The notes under the pieces were generated by a model. That model saw only the letters and a list, made by a program, of their open reading frames with translations, was not told the origin of the DNA and made no database searches. From Catellatospora sp. IY07-71 (GTDB taxonomy: Bacteria; Actinomycetota; Actinomycetes; Mycobacteriales; Micromonosporaceae): a stretch of DNA of 64,000 nucleotides. A program made the position numbers and the translations under genes. Position 1 is the first letter of the stretch; every line of letters starts with the position of its first letter. This document shows positions 46,551 through 55,373 of this stretch, piece by piece. Location: the NCBI RefSeq assembly GCF_018326265.1, contig NZ_AP023360.1, forward strand, positions 36,001-100,000, in the 5' to 3' direction.

Positions 46551-46579
46551 ATTACAGGAGGTATGGAGATCGATGTCAA
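46551..46579 (-). promoter_or_regulatory. Near-consensus promoter of the terpene synthase gene
   Basis: Read on the minus strand: TTGACA (46574-46579), 17 bases, TGTAAT (46551-46556), that is 6/6 and 5/6 to sigma-70 consensus. The leader would be about 65 bases. Such a strong match is uncommon among GC-rich actinobacterial promoters. Confidence 0.8.
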
Positions 46580-46618
46580 TGCTTCGAGGTGTCGCCGTTG
46601 CGAATTGGCATGATTCAC

Positions 46619-47749
46619 TTACCGGCGGTACGGCTCGCGCATCGGCTTGCGGACGGCGTCCATCGCGGCCAGATGCGCCTCGCGCGCCTCGCCGTCGATC
46701 AGGTAGACCCTGGTCACCGCGTTGCCCTTCGGGCGCACCAGGCCGTTCTTGACCAGCGCCTGCACGTCCCGGATGGCCTGGTCCCGGCTCAGCTCCTCGT
46801 CCCCCTGGTAGGTGGCCCGCCGCAGCTCGCCCAGCGCCGCCGCGTACAGCGCGGACACCACCCGCTCGGGCAGCCCCCGCTCGGCCGCCACCGTCTCCAG
46901 CTCCCGCCACAACCGCACCGTGTAGTCCACCCGTGCCTGGATCGTCTGCGCCTGCTGATGGTGCGCCGAGAGGACGAACCGCAGCCAGGTGTGACAGTCG
47001 GCCTCCGGCCGGAACGTCTCCCCCCGGCTCTGCAGCGCCTGGTAGTACGCCAACGTGTTGATCTCGTGGCCGAGCCACTCCTCGATCGAGGAGAACTCGG
47101 CGGCCACCACTCCGTCCCGCGCCAGCACCAGCGTGTGCAGGCAGCGCGACATCCGGCCGTTGCCGTCGCGCCATGGGTGGATCGAGACCAGGTTGAGGTG
47201 CGCCATCGCTGCGCGGACGAGGGCCGGCTGGTCGAGGTCGCCCGCGTTCAGCCAGTCCACCAGCTCCTCCATCAGGCCGGGAACCAGTTCCGGGTCGGGA
47301 CCCGTGTAGGCCGGACGCAACGGATCAGAGCTGGTCACGAAGATTCCGCCGGTGCGGTAGCGGCCCGGCCACTTCGACATGTCGTATTTGGCGATCATGA
47401 AATGCAGCGTGGACAGCAGCGAGCGGTGATACTCGAAATCCGCGATGTGCGGCGCCTGCTGCACATAGGTCAGCGCGTCGCGATACCCAAGGATGGCTTT
47501 CTGGGTGTCGTCGGTGACGTCCACCGACATGGGCTGTCCCTCCACCGCGGCCCGCGCGTCCGACATGCCCACGGTGATCTTCTCGATCGTGTTCGAGCCC
47601 TGGATGGCGGCGGCGGTGAGCTGCCGGCGCAGCTGCCCCGTCCAGTGCGGGCGTGCTCGGACATGGATGCTCAGGTCGTCGCGCATCTTGTCGATCTCGG
47701 CGAGCACGCGCAGGTCGTCGGTGTCCAGCTTCGGAGTCTGCAGCAGCAT
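46619..47749 (-). CDS. Fic domain protein (likely AMPylase)
   Basis: Fic proteins usually transfer AMP to target Ser/Thr/Tyr. The 376-residue protein has the Fic motif HPWRDGNGRMSR (191-202), a variant of HxFx[DE]GNGRxxR with catalytic H191. An inhibitory-helix-like SNTIE (52-56) lies in the N-terminal region (class II arrangement, S-x3-E), so its activity is probably autoinhibited. The C-terminal region (about 300-376) looks like a winged helix (SRDQAIRDVQALVKNGLVR), suggesting DNA or protein binding. No antitoxin gene is adjacent. ATG at 47749; divergent from the ArsR-type regulator, 55 bases apart. Confidence 0.88.
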   Translation of the reverse strand: MLLQTPKLDTDDLRVLAEIDKMRDDLSIHVRARPHWTGQLRRQLTAAAIQGSNTIEKITVGMSDARAAVEGQPMSVDVTDDTQKAILGYRDALTYVQQAPHIADFEYHRSLLSTLHFMIAKYDMSKWPGRYRTGGIFVTSSDPLRPAYTGPDPELVPGLMEELVDWLNAGDLDQPALVRAAMAHLNLVSIHPWRDGNGRMSRCLHTLVLARDGVVAAEFSSIEEWLGHEINTLAYYQALQSRGETFRPEADCHTWLRFVLSAHHQQAQTIQARVDYTVRLWRELETVAAERGLPERVVSALYAAALGELRRATYQGDEELSRDQAIRDVQALVKNGLVRPKGNAVTRVYLIDGEAREAHLAAMDAVRKPMREPYRR

Positions 47750-47804
47750 GCCACCATGCTACTAGTCCTGTCGCATCGTTGCGGAACGCTGTTACCGTCT
47801 ATCC

Positions 47805-48794
47805 GTGCTGCGGATCGAACTCGATGAGGCGACCCTGTCCCGCACCCGCATCGCGATCTCCCCGCTCTGGGAGACCGCCTGCGCCCTCTCCCTGCTCGGC
47901 AAACCCGCGCCCGCGCCGTGGCCCTACACCGCCTGGGCCGGCAACGCGCGCCGGGTGCTGGACGGCCGGCCCGACGACGACCCGTTGCGCCTCTACGTGA
48001 ACATCGGCGGGGGCTTCCCCGACTGCCTGCTGCCGGTGCCGTCCGCCAACGCCACCATCGCCGACGAGCTGGCACGGATCCGCGACACACCGGCGGACCT
48101 CGCGCTGGCGCAGTACGCCGCCCACTTCCCGGACGGCGTGCCGGAGCCGCACCGGCCGTTCGTCACCGATCCCCGGGCGGCGTTCGCCCGGGTCGCCGAC
48201 AGCCTGGCCGCGTTCTGGCGCGAGGCGATGGCGCCGTACTGGCCCGCCATGCGTACCGCGCTGGAGGAGGAGGTGCTGCACCGGGCCCGCCTGCTGGCCG
48301 CCGAGGGGCCCGACGCGCTGCTGTCCGATCTGCACGAACGGGTCACCTGGCAGCGCCCGGTGCTCACGCTCCACAAGCTCCGCGACTTCACGGTGCGGGC
48401 GACCGACAAGCGGCTGCTGCTGGTGCCGGTGCTGTTCTCCCACGGCATGCTCGCCTGCAGCACGGACGACCCCGAGGTCATCGCGGTGACGTACGCGGCG
48501 CGCGGAAACGCGGTGCTGGCCGGTGGCGCCGGACACACCGCGCGGGAATCCGACAGTGATCGGCTGGCGCTGCTGCTGGGCCGGGGGCGCACCACGATCC
48601 TGCGCTCGCTGACCGTGCCCGCCACCACCGCGGGCCTCGCCGCGACCCTCGGGCTGGCCCCGAGCACCGTGTCCGAACACTTGTCCGTGCTGGTGGAAGC
48701 CGGTGTGGCGCACCGGCACCGGGTCGGCCGGCAGGTGCTCTACGGGCTGGAGCCGGCCGGGCTGGCCCTGGTGTCCCTGGTCTCGCCGGGCTGA
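47805..48794 (+). CDS. ArsR-type winged-helix transcriptional regulator (DUF5937-like N-terminus)
   Basis: The 329-residue protein begins LRIELDEATLSRTRIAISPLWET and has a long N-terminal alpha/beta region. A C-terminal ArsR-like helix-turn-helix (about 265-312) reads RTTILRSLTVPATTAGLAATLGLAPSTVSEHLSVLVEAGVAHRHRVGRQVLYGL. The same two-part design is frequent in actinobacteria (DUF5937 with HTH_20). Ligand unknown; metal-binding cysteines of classic ArsR are absent. The GTG at 47805 lies very close to any possible -10 (TACCGT, 47793-47798), suggesting leaderless translation. It probably regulates itself and perhaps the divergent fic gene. Confidence 0.75.
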   Translation: MLRIELDEATLSRTRIAISPLWETACALSLLGKPAPAPWPYTAWAGNARRVLDGRPDDDPLRLYVNIGGGFPDCLLPVPSANATIADELARIRDTPADLALAQYAAHFPDGVPEPHRPFVTDPRAAFARVADSLAAFWREAMAPYWPAMRTALEEEVLHRARLLAAEGPDALLSDLHERVTWQRPVLTLHKLRDFTVRATDKRLLLVPVLFSHGMLACSTDDPEVIAVTYAARGNAVLAGGAGHTARESDSDRLALLLGRGRTTILRSLTVPATTAGLAATLGLAPSTVSEHLSVLVEAGVAHRHRVGRQVLYGLEPAGLALVSLVSPG

Positions 48795-48925
48795 CCGCTG
48801 ACCGTTCGGTGAGTGGTGTCGCTACCGCCGGTCGAGTGACCGCAGGCGTCGCTGCCGCCATCATGGCCGATGTTCGCATACGTGCTGCTGCGTGAGTACA
48901 CATCGGATATCGAGAGGCACCTGAC

Positions 48926-49552
48926 GTGTCAGACCCCGACGACAACCCCTATTCCGGCTCGACGCCCCCGCCCGCCGACGACAAGGGCAAGGACAAGGAC
49001 AAGGACGGCGAGTACCAGCCGGCACACGGCGCGGACGACAAGGACAAGGACGACGACAAGGGCGGCCGCAAGCGCTGGCTGCTCCTGCTGCTGCTCCTGC
49101 TCCTGATCCTCCTGCTGCTGCTGTGCGGTGGGTTCGCCTACATGAAGTGGTGGCAGAAGAGCGAGCCGGACCCGGCCGCGTCGCCGTCCGTGGCGGCCAC
49201 CGCCTCCGCTGCCGTCCCGGCCAGCCCGAGCGCCGCCACCGACCCGAGCGCCGCCGCGAGCCCGACGGCCGCGGCCAGCCCCAGTGCCGCCGCGTCGCCG
49301 ACGGCCGCGCCGAGCCCCGAGCCGGCGCTGCTGACCGTGCCCAACGTGGTCGGCAAGAAGGCCGAGGACGCCGAGAAGATCCTGGCCGCCGCGGGCTTCA
49401 CCAACGTGAGGTTCGTCGGCGACGACGGCAAGGAGCTGACGCTGCTGGTCAGCTGGAAGGTCGTCAAGCAGTCGGTGAAGGCGGGCAGCAAGGTCGCCGC
49501 CGACACCGAGATCGTGCTCACCAACGAGTCGGTCAGCAACGGCAAGGGCTGA
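48926..49552 (+). CDS. Membrane protein with one extracellular PASTA domain
   Basis: The 208-residue protein has a charged cytoplasmic N-terminus (DDKGKDKDKD-type repeats, about 1-47) and a single strongly hydrophobic helix of Leu runs (about 50-72). An Ala/Ser/Pro-rich linker with ASPSAA-type repeats leads to a C-terminal PASTA domain (about 137-203, LTVPNVVGKKAEDAEKILAAAGFTNVRFV). PASTA domains bind peptidoglycan fragments and are usually found in Ser/Thr kinases and PBPs. There is no kinase here, so it may be a cell-wall sensor or anchor. GTG start; the gene is followed by a family B hairpin. Confidence 0.8.
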   Translation: MSDPDDNPYSGSTPPPADDKGKDKDKDGEYQPAHGADDKDKDDDKGGRKRWLLLLLLLLLILLLLLCGGFAYMKWWQKSEPDPAASPSVAATASAAVPASPSAATDPSAAASPTAAASPSAAASPTAAPSPEPALLTVPNVVGKKAEDAEKILAAAGFTNVRFVGDDGKELTLLVSWKVVKQSVKAGSKVAADTEIVLTNESVSNGKG

Positions 49553-49563
49553 CCCTCCCGAAG

Positions 49564-49607
49564 GAAGGGCACCTTCTTCACCCCATGGGTGGTAGAAGGT
49601 GCCCTTC
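49564..49607. terminator. GGGCACC hairpin, family B copy 2
   Basis: The 14-bp arms GAAGGGCACCTTCT and its complement (49564-49577, 49594-49607) are identical to copy 1, with a 16-base loop that itself contains CACCC/GGGTG. It lies between convergent genes, 12 bases after the PASTA gene and 15 bases before the end of the next minus-strand gene, so it likely terminates both. Confidence 0.8.
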
Positions 49608-49621
49608 TTAACGCGTCCACG

Positions 49622-52099
49622 TCACGCGGACAGCGCCGCCTGCAGCTCGCGCGCCTCGGCGACCAGGCGGCTCGATCCGCCACGGGCCGCCAGGGCCGCC
49701 AGCTCGGGCGGCAGGCCCGTCGCGCCGGACGCGCGGGCGCACCGGGCCGCGACGGCCATCAGGTCGGCCGTGCCGGGACGGGCCTTGTCCAGGGCGGACA
49801 GCGGGACCAGAGCCGCGGCCGCGGTCTGCCACACCGCCGACACCGCACCGGCGGCGGCCGCGTCGTTGAGGGCGGACGCGACGCGGTTCACCTTCAGCAC
49901 CCCGGCGGCGGCCAGCTCGCCCAGCTCCCGGCCCAGCACGGAGCCGTCCAGGTCGCCGGTCGCGGCCAGGCCGAGCAGGCCGTCCACCGCGCCGACGCGG
50001 TCCGCGGCGGAGCGGGCCGCCAGGCCGTACGCCAGCGCCAGGTGCACCGCCGGGCCGGCCGGGCCGCCGACCTCGGCGAGCTGCGCCAGCAGCACCCCGC
50101 CGCCCTCGTGGTCCAGGTCGGCGAGCGCGGCGAGCGACGGCAGCGCGGCGGCGGCGACCACCTCGCGGTGCGACGGCAGCGCGGCCGTCCACTGCTCGGG
50201 CGCCTCGATCGCGGCGGCCGCCCAGACCGGCCGGTTGCCCCGGGACACCGTCAGCAGCTCCCGCATCAGCGGGCTGACGTGCTCCGGCGGCTCCACCACG
50301 ACGACCCGGCGCAGGGCCGGCTGGCGCTCCCACGAGTAGCGCGGGAGCTTGCCGTCCGGGGTCTGGTCCTGCCGCAGCGACACCGGGTCGGGCACCGGCC
50401 CGCTGATCCAGTGCGCGAAGGCGGCCCCGGCGGGCGAGCGCAGCCGCAGCGCCGCGGTGGCGACCGCCCGGTCCACCTCGCGCGGCAGGCGCAGCAGGGC
50501 CTGATCCAGGTCGGCGGCCCACGGCTGCCAGCCGTCGCGCTCGGCCTGCTCCAGCCGCCGTAGCAGCACCTCCGGCTCCAGAAGGCCGCTCGCGTGGGTG
50601 GGGGTGGCCATCAGCACCGGCGCCGGGCGGCGGCCCAGCTGCACCGACATCTCGGCCAGCCGCACCGCGAGCACCAGGTGCAGTCCGTTGCCGTGCACGC
50701 GGAGCTGGTGCAGCTGCCGCACCGGCACCGCGCCGCCGTCCCGGAACACGTCGGCCAGCTGCCGCCACCGGGCCGAGCGGCCGGGCGCGACGACGACCGT
50801 GAGCAGCAGCTCCCGCAGCTGCTCGGCCAGCCTGCCCCAGCCGGGGTGGTTGCCGTCGACCAGCGGGCGTACGGCACGGGCCAGCGCGTCCTGGTCGTGC
50901 ACGCGCCAGTGCGCGATCCCGGCCAGCACCCGCTCCACGGTCGGCACCGACCAGTCGCCGGCCAGCATCGCCGACAGCTCCTCGGTCACCTGCGGCAGCC
51001 CGTCCAGTGCCGGGCCGAGCGGCGCGGGCACCGGCACCGGCAGCGCCACCGGCACGGGCACCGCCTCCGGCTCCGGCGGGGCGAGCAGCTCCCTGATCTC
51101 CGCGGCGTGCTCCGGGCGGCGGCGGGCGGCCCGGCGCAGCCACGCCGTCTGCGTCTTCACCAGGATCTTCTCGGGCCGGGCGAGCGCCGTCGCGGCGACG
51201 TCGCGCACGGTGTCCCAGTCCAGCAGCCCGGCCTCGTCGGCGTCGCGCAGCGCGCGCTGCGCCATGCCCGCCACGGTCGGGTTGCCGCCCTCCACCAGCC
51301 GTACGTAGTCCGCGGCGGCCGGCGCGACCTCCGCCGGGGCGGGCGCCAGCTCGTCGTGCATGCGCAGGTAGCCGCGCAGCTCACCGGGCCGCCCGCCGCG
51401 CAGCAGCCGGGCGCGGCACCCGTCGAGCAGCTGCACCCGCACCGCCGGGTCCGCCTCGCCCAACCGCATCAGCGCGGGCAGGAAGCCGCGCGCGCCGTAC
51501 GTGTAGTCCAGCCGCGAGCCGAGCCGGTCGTGGGTGAACAGCAGCGGCAGCAGCAGCGCGGTGTACGGCCCGTCGCGCAGCTCCGCGTCGGGGTCGGCGG
51601 ACTCGCGCACGCGGTCGATCCACCCGGCCACGAACTGCTCCGACGCCGGCGGCTCGCCCCCGCCCGCCACGGTCAGGGCGTACACCAGCGGCCAGTTGCC
51701 GCCCTCGGTGGGGAGCTTGGCGGCCAGCAGGTGCGCCAGCTCGCCGGTCCACGGCACGGCGCGCAGGCGCAGCGCCTCGACGACGGGCGCCGGGTCGCCC
51801 TGGGCGAAGGTCCAGGCCATGTCGCCCCGGTTGAGCGCCGTGGCGGCCTTCTTCGCGGTGGACGCGCACCCGGCGAGCGCCACGGCGTACGCCACGTTGC
51901 GGGCCTGCCACACCCGCCACTCCCGCCAGCTCGACCCGCGCCGCTGGTGGGCGACCACCTCGGCGAAGGCGGCCCGCCGCTGCTTCTCCTCGGCCGCGCG
52001 CACCCACGCCAGCACCTCCTGGGCCGACGCGGCGTCCAGCGCGCGCTCCAGCCGCTCGGGCAGTCCCGCCGCGGTCCGCACCGGGGCCGGCGCGGTCAC
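49622..52099 (-). CDS. Large helical-repeat protein paired with a SWIM zinc-finger gene
   Basis: The 825-residue protein is very rich in Ala, Leu, Arg, Val and Trp-containing short helices (VQLLDGCRARLLRGG, REVDRAVATAALRLRS) and looks like a helical-repeat scaffold, possibly DUF6493-like, though that assignment is a guess. No catalytic motif or membrane helix is seen. The GTG at 52099 overlaps the SWIM gene stop as GTGA, so both are made together. An open frame runs to 52807 over the SWIM gene, but that extension is not used. In many bacteria SWIM proteins sit in VWA/MoxR gene sets; no such genes are present here. Confidence 0.65.
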   Translation of the reverse strand: MTAPAPVRTAAGLPERLERALDAASAQEVLAWVRAAEEKQRRAAFAEVVAHQRRGSSWREWRVWQARNVAYAVALAGCASTAKKAATALNRGDMAWTFAQGDPAPVVEALRLRAVPWTGELAHLLAAKLPTEGGNWPLVYALTVAGGGEPPASEQFVAGWIDRVRESADPDAELRDGPYTALLLPLLFTHDRLGSRLDYTYGARGFLPALMRLGEADPAVRVQLLDGCRARLLRGGRPGELRGYLRMHDELAPAPAEVAPAAADYVRLVEGGNPTVAGMAQRALRDADEAGLLDWDTVRDVAATALARPEKILVKTQTAWLRRAARRRPEHAAEIRELLAPPEPEAVPVPVALPVPVPAPLGPALDGLPQVTEELSAMLAGDWSVPTVERVLAGIAHWRVHDQDALARAVRPLVDGNHPGWGRLAEQLRELLLTVVVAPGRSARWRQLADVFRDGGAVPVRQLHQLRVHGNGLHLVLAVRLAEMSVQLGRRPAPVLMATPTHASGLLEPEVLLRRLEQAERDGWQPWAADLDQALLRLPREVDRAVATAALRLRSPAGAAFAHWISGPVPDPVSLRQDQTPDGKLPRYSWERQPALRRVVVVEPPEHVSPLMRELLTVSRGNRPVWAAAAIEAPEQWTAALPSHREVVAAAALPSLAALADLDHEGGGVLLAQLAEVGGPAGPAVHLALAYGLAARSAADRVGAVDGLLGLAATGDLDGSVLGRELGELAAAGVLKVNRVASALNDAAAAGAVSAVWQTAAAALVPLSALDKARPGTADLMAVAARCARASGATGLPPELAALAARGGSSRLVAEARELQAALSA

Positions 52100-53406
52100 G
52101 ACGCCGCTCCGGTGAGGGTCACCGCGAGCTGGTGGCGGCAGGGGCCGCGATCGCCGCGGTGCTTGGCCCACCAGGGGCAGGTGCACCCGGCGGGCGCCCC
52201 CTCGGCCAGGCGCACCTGGTAGGTCGCGCCGGTGCCGCGTACCACCGCCACGTCCGCGGTGACGGTGACCGCGCCCGCCTCGACCAGGGCCCGCGCCCCG
52301 GCCAGGCGCGGGTTGAGCTTCTCCGCGGCGGCGGGGAACGGCATCACGCGGTGGAAGTACGTCGCCTCGGCCGCGTCGTAGCCGACCCGGCCGGCCGTGC
52401 CGAGCAGCGCCAGCCCTGAGCGGACCTGCTCGGGGACCAGGCCGGTGGCCACGGCCAGCGCGTCGGCGTCGAGGGTCGGCGCCTGCGCCAGGACCTCGCT
52501 GATCCGGTCGGCGGCGTCGGCGACGTCGTCGGCGGCCAGCGAGGCCAGCACCGCGCCCTCGCCGGAGAAGCCCCGGTACGGCTCGGGCGACAGGGTCAGC
52601 GACAGCCGCAGCGTCGGGGTGGCCAGCTCCCAGACCGAGGCGACCGGGCCGCTGCCGGGGCGCACGGCCGGGCCGTACACGGTCAGCGTGCCCGCGTGCC
52701 GCACCAGCGCGCGCAGCGCGCCGAGCCGGTCGGTGCCGGTGAGGCAGACCGCGCCGGGCACCGGGCGGGAGGTCAGCCGCAGGCCGCGCCCGGCGGGCAC
52801 CACCCACAGCGTGCCGCGGTCCTTCGGCAGCCGGCGCAGGAAGTCCGCGGCCTGCGCGGCGTCGACCCGCAGCCGCGGCTCCATGCCCGCGGTGATCGCG
52901 TGCACCTGGGCGAAGCCGCGCAGCCAGCGGCCGGGCAGCGGCACCTTGCGCTCGACCACGGTGCCGTCCATCGTGGACACGGTGAGGTCCTGCGGGCCGA
53001 CCGCCAGGTGCAGCGGGTCGAGCCCGCCGACCCGGGCCAGCGCGAGCTGCAGCGGCACGTTGACGTCCACATTGGTGGTGCCGTGCTCCGGCCGCTCACC
53101 GTCCAGACCGGACGGAAGCACGTCCATCCGCGCGTACACGCCGCAGCAGCCGCTGAACGACTCGAAGCGCAGCATGTCGTCGCTGCCGGTGACCACGGGG
53201 TCCAGGCTGGCCCAGTCGGTGCGCTGGTAGTAGCGCGCCCGGGCGACCTCGGCGACGGCCAGCAGGCCGAGCGCGACCGTCTGCGGCGTGGTCATGAAGC
53301 CGTCGAAGAACCGGGGATGCGTCCCGCACCCGCCGGACGTCTGCAGATCGAGGCCCCCCGCGGTGAGCGCGGAGGACCTCGCGTACGAATAGGTGGCTAC
53401 CGACAT
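52096..53406 (-). CDS. SWIM zinc-finger protein
   Basis: The 436-residue protein has a C-terminal SWIM motif of C-x-C-x(n)-C-x-H type: CTCPWWAKHRGDRGPCRH (about 408-425), which should bind zinc and possibly DNA or protein. The N-terminal two-thirds contains FESFSGCCGVYARMDVLP and PLQLALARVGGLDPLHLAVG, resembling the core of actinobacterial SWIM-family proteins. Function is unknown. ATG at 53406 is chosen over the GTG at 53415. It is coupled by overlap to the large helical partner. Confidence 0.82.
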   Translation of the reverse strand: MSVATYSYARSSALTAGGLDLQTSGGCGTHPRFFDGFMTTPQTVALGLLAVAEVARARYYQRTDWASLDPVVTGSDDMLRFESFSGCCGVYARMDVLPSGLDGERPEHGTTNVDVNVPLQLALARVGGLDPLHLAVGPQDLTVSTMDGTVVERKVPLPGRWLRGFAQVHAITAGMEPRLRVDAAQAADFLRRLPKDRGTLWVVPAGRGLRLTSRPVPGAVCLTGTDRLGALRALVRHAGTLTVYGPAVRPGSGPVASVWELATPTLRLSLTLSPEPYRGFSGEGAVLASLAADDVADAADRISEVLAQAPTLDADALAVATGLVPEQVRSGLALLGTAGRVGYDAAEATYFHRVMPFPAAAEKLNPRLAGARALVEAGAVTVTADVAVVRGTGATYQVRLAEGAPAGCTCPWWAKHRGDRGPCRHQLAVTLTGAAS

Positions 53407-53427
53407 GGCGGCCACCGTAGGAAGGGG

Positions 53428-53838
53428 CTACGACAGTTCCGGGAACCAGAGCTTGATCTCGCGCTCCGCCGACTCGGTCGAGTCGGAGGCGTGCACCAGG
53501 TTCTCCCGGTTGGACAGGGACAGGTCGCCGCGGATGGTGCCCGCGGCCGCGACCCGGCCGTCGGTCGCGCCGACCAGGGCGCGGATCACCGCGACGGCCT
53601 GGTCGCCGGAGACGATCGCGGCCACCAGCGGGCCCGAGGTCATGAAGTCCTTCAGCGGCGGGTAGAACGGCTTCTCGACGTGCTCGGCGTAGTGCGCGTC
53701 GGCGAGATCGGCGTCCATCGTGCGCAGCACGAGCGCGTCCAGGGCCAGCCCCTTGCGTTCGAAACGGCCGATGATCTCCCCGACCAGGCCGCGGCGCACC
53801 GCATCCGGCTTGATCAGCACGAGCGAACGTTCCGCCAC
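53428..53838 (-). CDS. ndk: Nucleoside diphosphate kinase
   Basis: Ndk transfers the terminal phosphate between nucleoside triphosphates and diphosphates. The 136-residue protein starts [20 protein letters not shown] and has the active-site motif [16 protein letters not shown] with the phospho-accepting His. Length equals the family. The GTG at 53838 has AAGGAGGAAGTTC upstream; the longer frame to 53862 is excluded by this. It is followed on the same strand by the SWIM pair. Confidence 0.97.
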   Translation of the reverse strand: MAERSLVLIKPDAVRRGLVGEIIGRFERKGLALDALVLRTMDADLADAHYAEHVEKPFYPPLKDFMTSGPLVAAIVSGDQAVAVIRALVGATDGRVAAAGTIRGDLSLSNRENLVHASDSTESAEREIKLWFPELS

Positions 53839-54014
53839 GAACTTCCTCCTTGAAGGCGACACATGTCCTCACCTGCGGCGATGCGAGGTGGGTTCACCAG
53901 CCTACCCGGCGGCACTTTTCTCGATCGACGGACCCGCCTAAGGTCATGGATTGAAGACACAGCGTCGCGGGGATACGGCGCGCTGTGGTCGCACCAGCGC
54001 TCGGGGAGGACGCG

Positions 54015-55373
54015 TTGGCACGGTTGGGGCGTAAACCGGTCCGGCCCGGCCGGGTGACCACCGCCGTGTGCCTCGGCGCGCTGGGTCTGTTCGTCATCTC
54101 GATGGCCGCCGGGCTGGGCAGCTGGCCGCTGGGCGCGGTCGGCGCGGCCATGGTCGTGGTCGGCGTCGCCCTGCTCACCACCGCCTCGATGCTCGGCGCC
54201 GACAAGGCGTACGTGGCCGGCACGGTGCACGTGGTCAAGGTGTCCGAGCCGCCGCTGAGCGTCGAGTACGGCCGCTGCGAGATGCAGGTGCTGGTGGACG
54301 CGCCGGGACACCCCGGCCAGACCGTGGTCATGAACGACCCCCGGGTGCCGGTGCTGAAGTGGCCGGACGCCGGTGACACGCTGCCCGCCCTGGTCTCCGT
54401 CGCCGACGCGCGGCGCATCAGGATCCAGTGGGACCGGGTGGCCACCCACGGCGAGCGCTTCGAGCAGGCGTACGAGGACGACCTGTTCCACGACCCCGAC
54501 GCGGACTACGACGACGACCCGCACTACGCGGACGGCCACGACGACCACGGCCTCGGGCACCCCGGCGACGACACCTACGCCGGCTACCGCGACGACGACC
54601 CGATCGACCTCGACGCGGTGCGCGTGGACGATCCGCTGCCCCGGCGGCCGAGCCCGAGCCCGCACCGGCGGCCCTCCCCCACGCCCCCGCGGGACGAGCC
54701 CGCGCAGGTCGCGGTGCTGGAGGGGGAGCTGTACAGCGCCGACATGCCGTCGCCGCGCACCCCGATGGACGCGGAGTCGCCCGACTTCGACTCGATCAAC
54801 CTGATCGACTTCGCGGGCGTGCCGGAGCCGGCCGCGCCGCTGGTGTCGGACACGATCACCCGCCAGGTGCCGCTGCCCGACCCGGCGGCGGCCCCGCTGG
54901 CGGCCCCGGCGGCCGCGCCCGCGGCGGTGGCCGACCCGGTCGCGCCCGCCAACCGGCTCGACGACGTGCTGGTCGCCGCGCCCCCGGCCCGGCCCGCCGT
55001 GGCCGGCTCCATCCAGGGCGTCGGCATCACCCTGCTGGTCACCGACCTGGCCCGGTCCCGCGCCTTCTACCACGACCTGCTCGGCTTCTACGAGGTCGAC
55101 GGCGGGCAGGGCAACGTCGTGCTCGCCTCCGGCGACACCCGGCTGGTGCTGCGTACGGCGCAGGAGCTGACCCCGGTCAACCGCCGCCACATCCACCTGA
55201 ACCTGGAGGTCGGCGACGTCGACGCGGTCTACCAGGAGCTGAAGGTGCGCGGCGTGAAGTTCACCTACGCCCCGCGCGTGGTCAACCACGGCGAGCGCCT
55301 GGAGCTGTGGGCCGCCTCGTTCCGTGACCCCGACGGCCACGGCATCGCCATCATCGAGTGGAAGGCCCGGTGA
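54015..55373 (+). CDS. Membrane-anchored VOC (glyoxalase-fold) protein
   Basis: The 452-residue protein has two N-terminal membrane helices (about 16-35 and 38-60, ending LLTTASMLG). A soluble region (about 65-140) and a long acidic, Pro/His-rich linker (about 145-330) come next, with DPDADYDDDPHYADGHDDHG. The C-terminal VOC domain (about 333-452: GVGITLLVTDLARSRAFYHDLLGFYEV, then ASFRDPDGHGIAIIEWK) ends with the usual metal-site Glu region. VOC proteins use a metal or bind antibiotics. Fusion to two membrane helices and a 185-residue linker is unusual. TTG at 54015 is favoured by GGGGAGG; GTG at 53985 is possible. It overlaps the DUF4233 gene by 23 bases, tail to tail. Confidence 0.75.
   Translation: MARLGRKPVRPGRVTTAVCLGALGLFVISMAAGLGSWPLGAVGAAMVVVGVALLTTASMLGADKAYVAGTVHVVKVSEPPLSVEYGRCEMQVLVDAPGHPGQTVVMNDPRVPVLKWPDAGDTLPALVSVADARRIRIQWDRVATHGERFEQAYEDDLFHDPDADYDDDPHYADGHDDHGLGHPGDDTYAGYRDDDPIDLDAVRVDDPLPRRPSPSPHRRPSPTPPRDEPAQVAVLEGELYSADMPSPRTPMDAESPDFDSINLIDFAGVPEPAAPLVSDTITRQVPLPDPAAAPLAAPAAAPAAVADPVAPANRLDDVLVAAPPARPAVAGSIQGVGITLLVTDLARSRAFYHDLLGFYEVDGGQGNVVLASGDTRLVLRTAQELTPVNRRHIHLNLEVGDVDAVYQELKVRGVKFTYAPRVVNHGERLELWAASFRDPDGHGIAIIEWKAR

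Noticed and set aside
52100..52807. N-terminal extension of the 49622-52099 gene
   Set aside because: It overlaps the SWIM coding sequence in another frame, is Arg/Gly/Ala-rich, and a GTG start overlapping the SWIM stop is the usual coupling arrangement.
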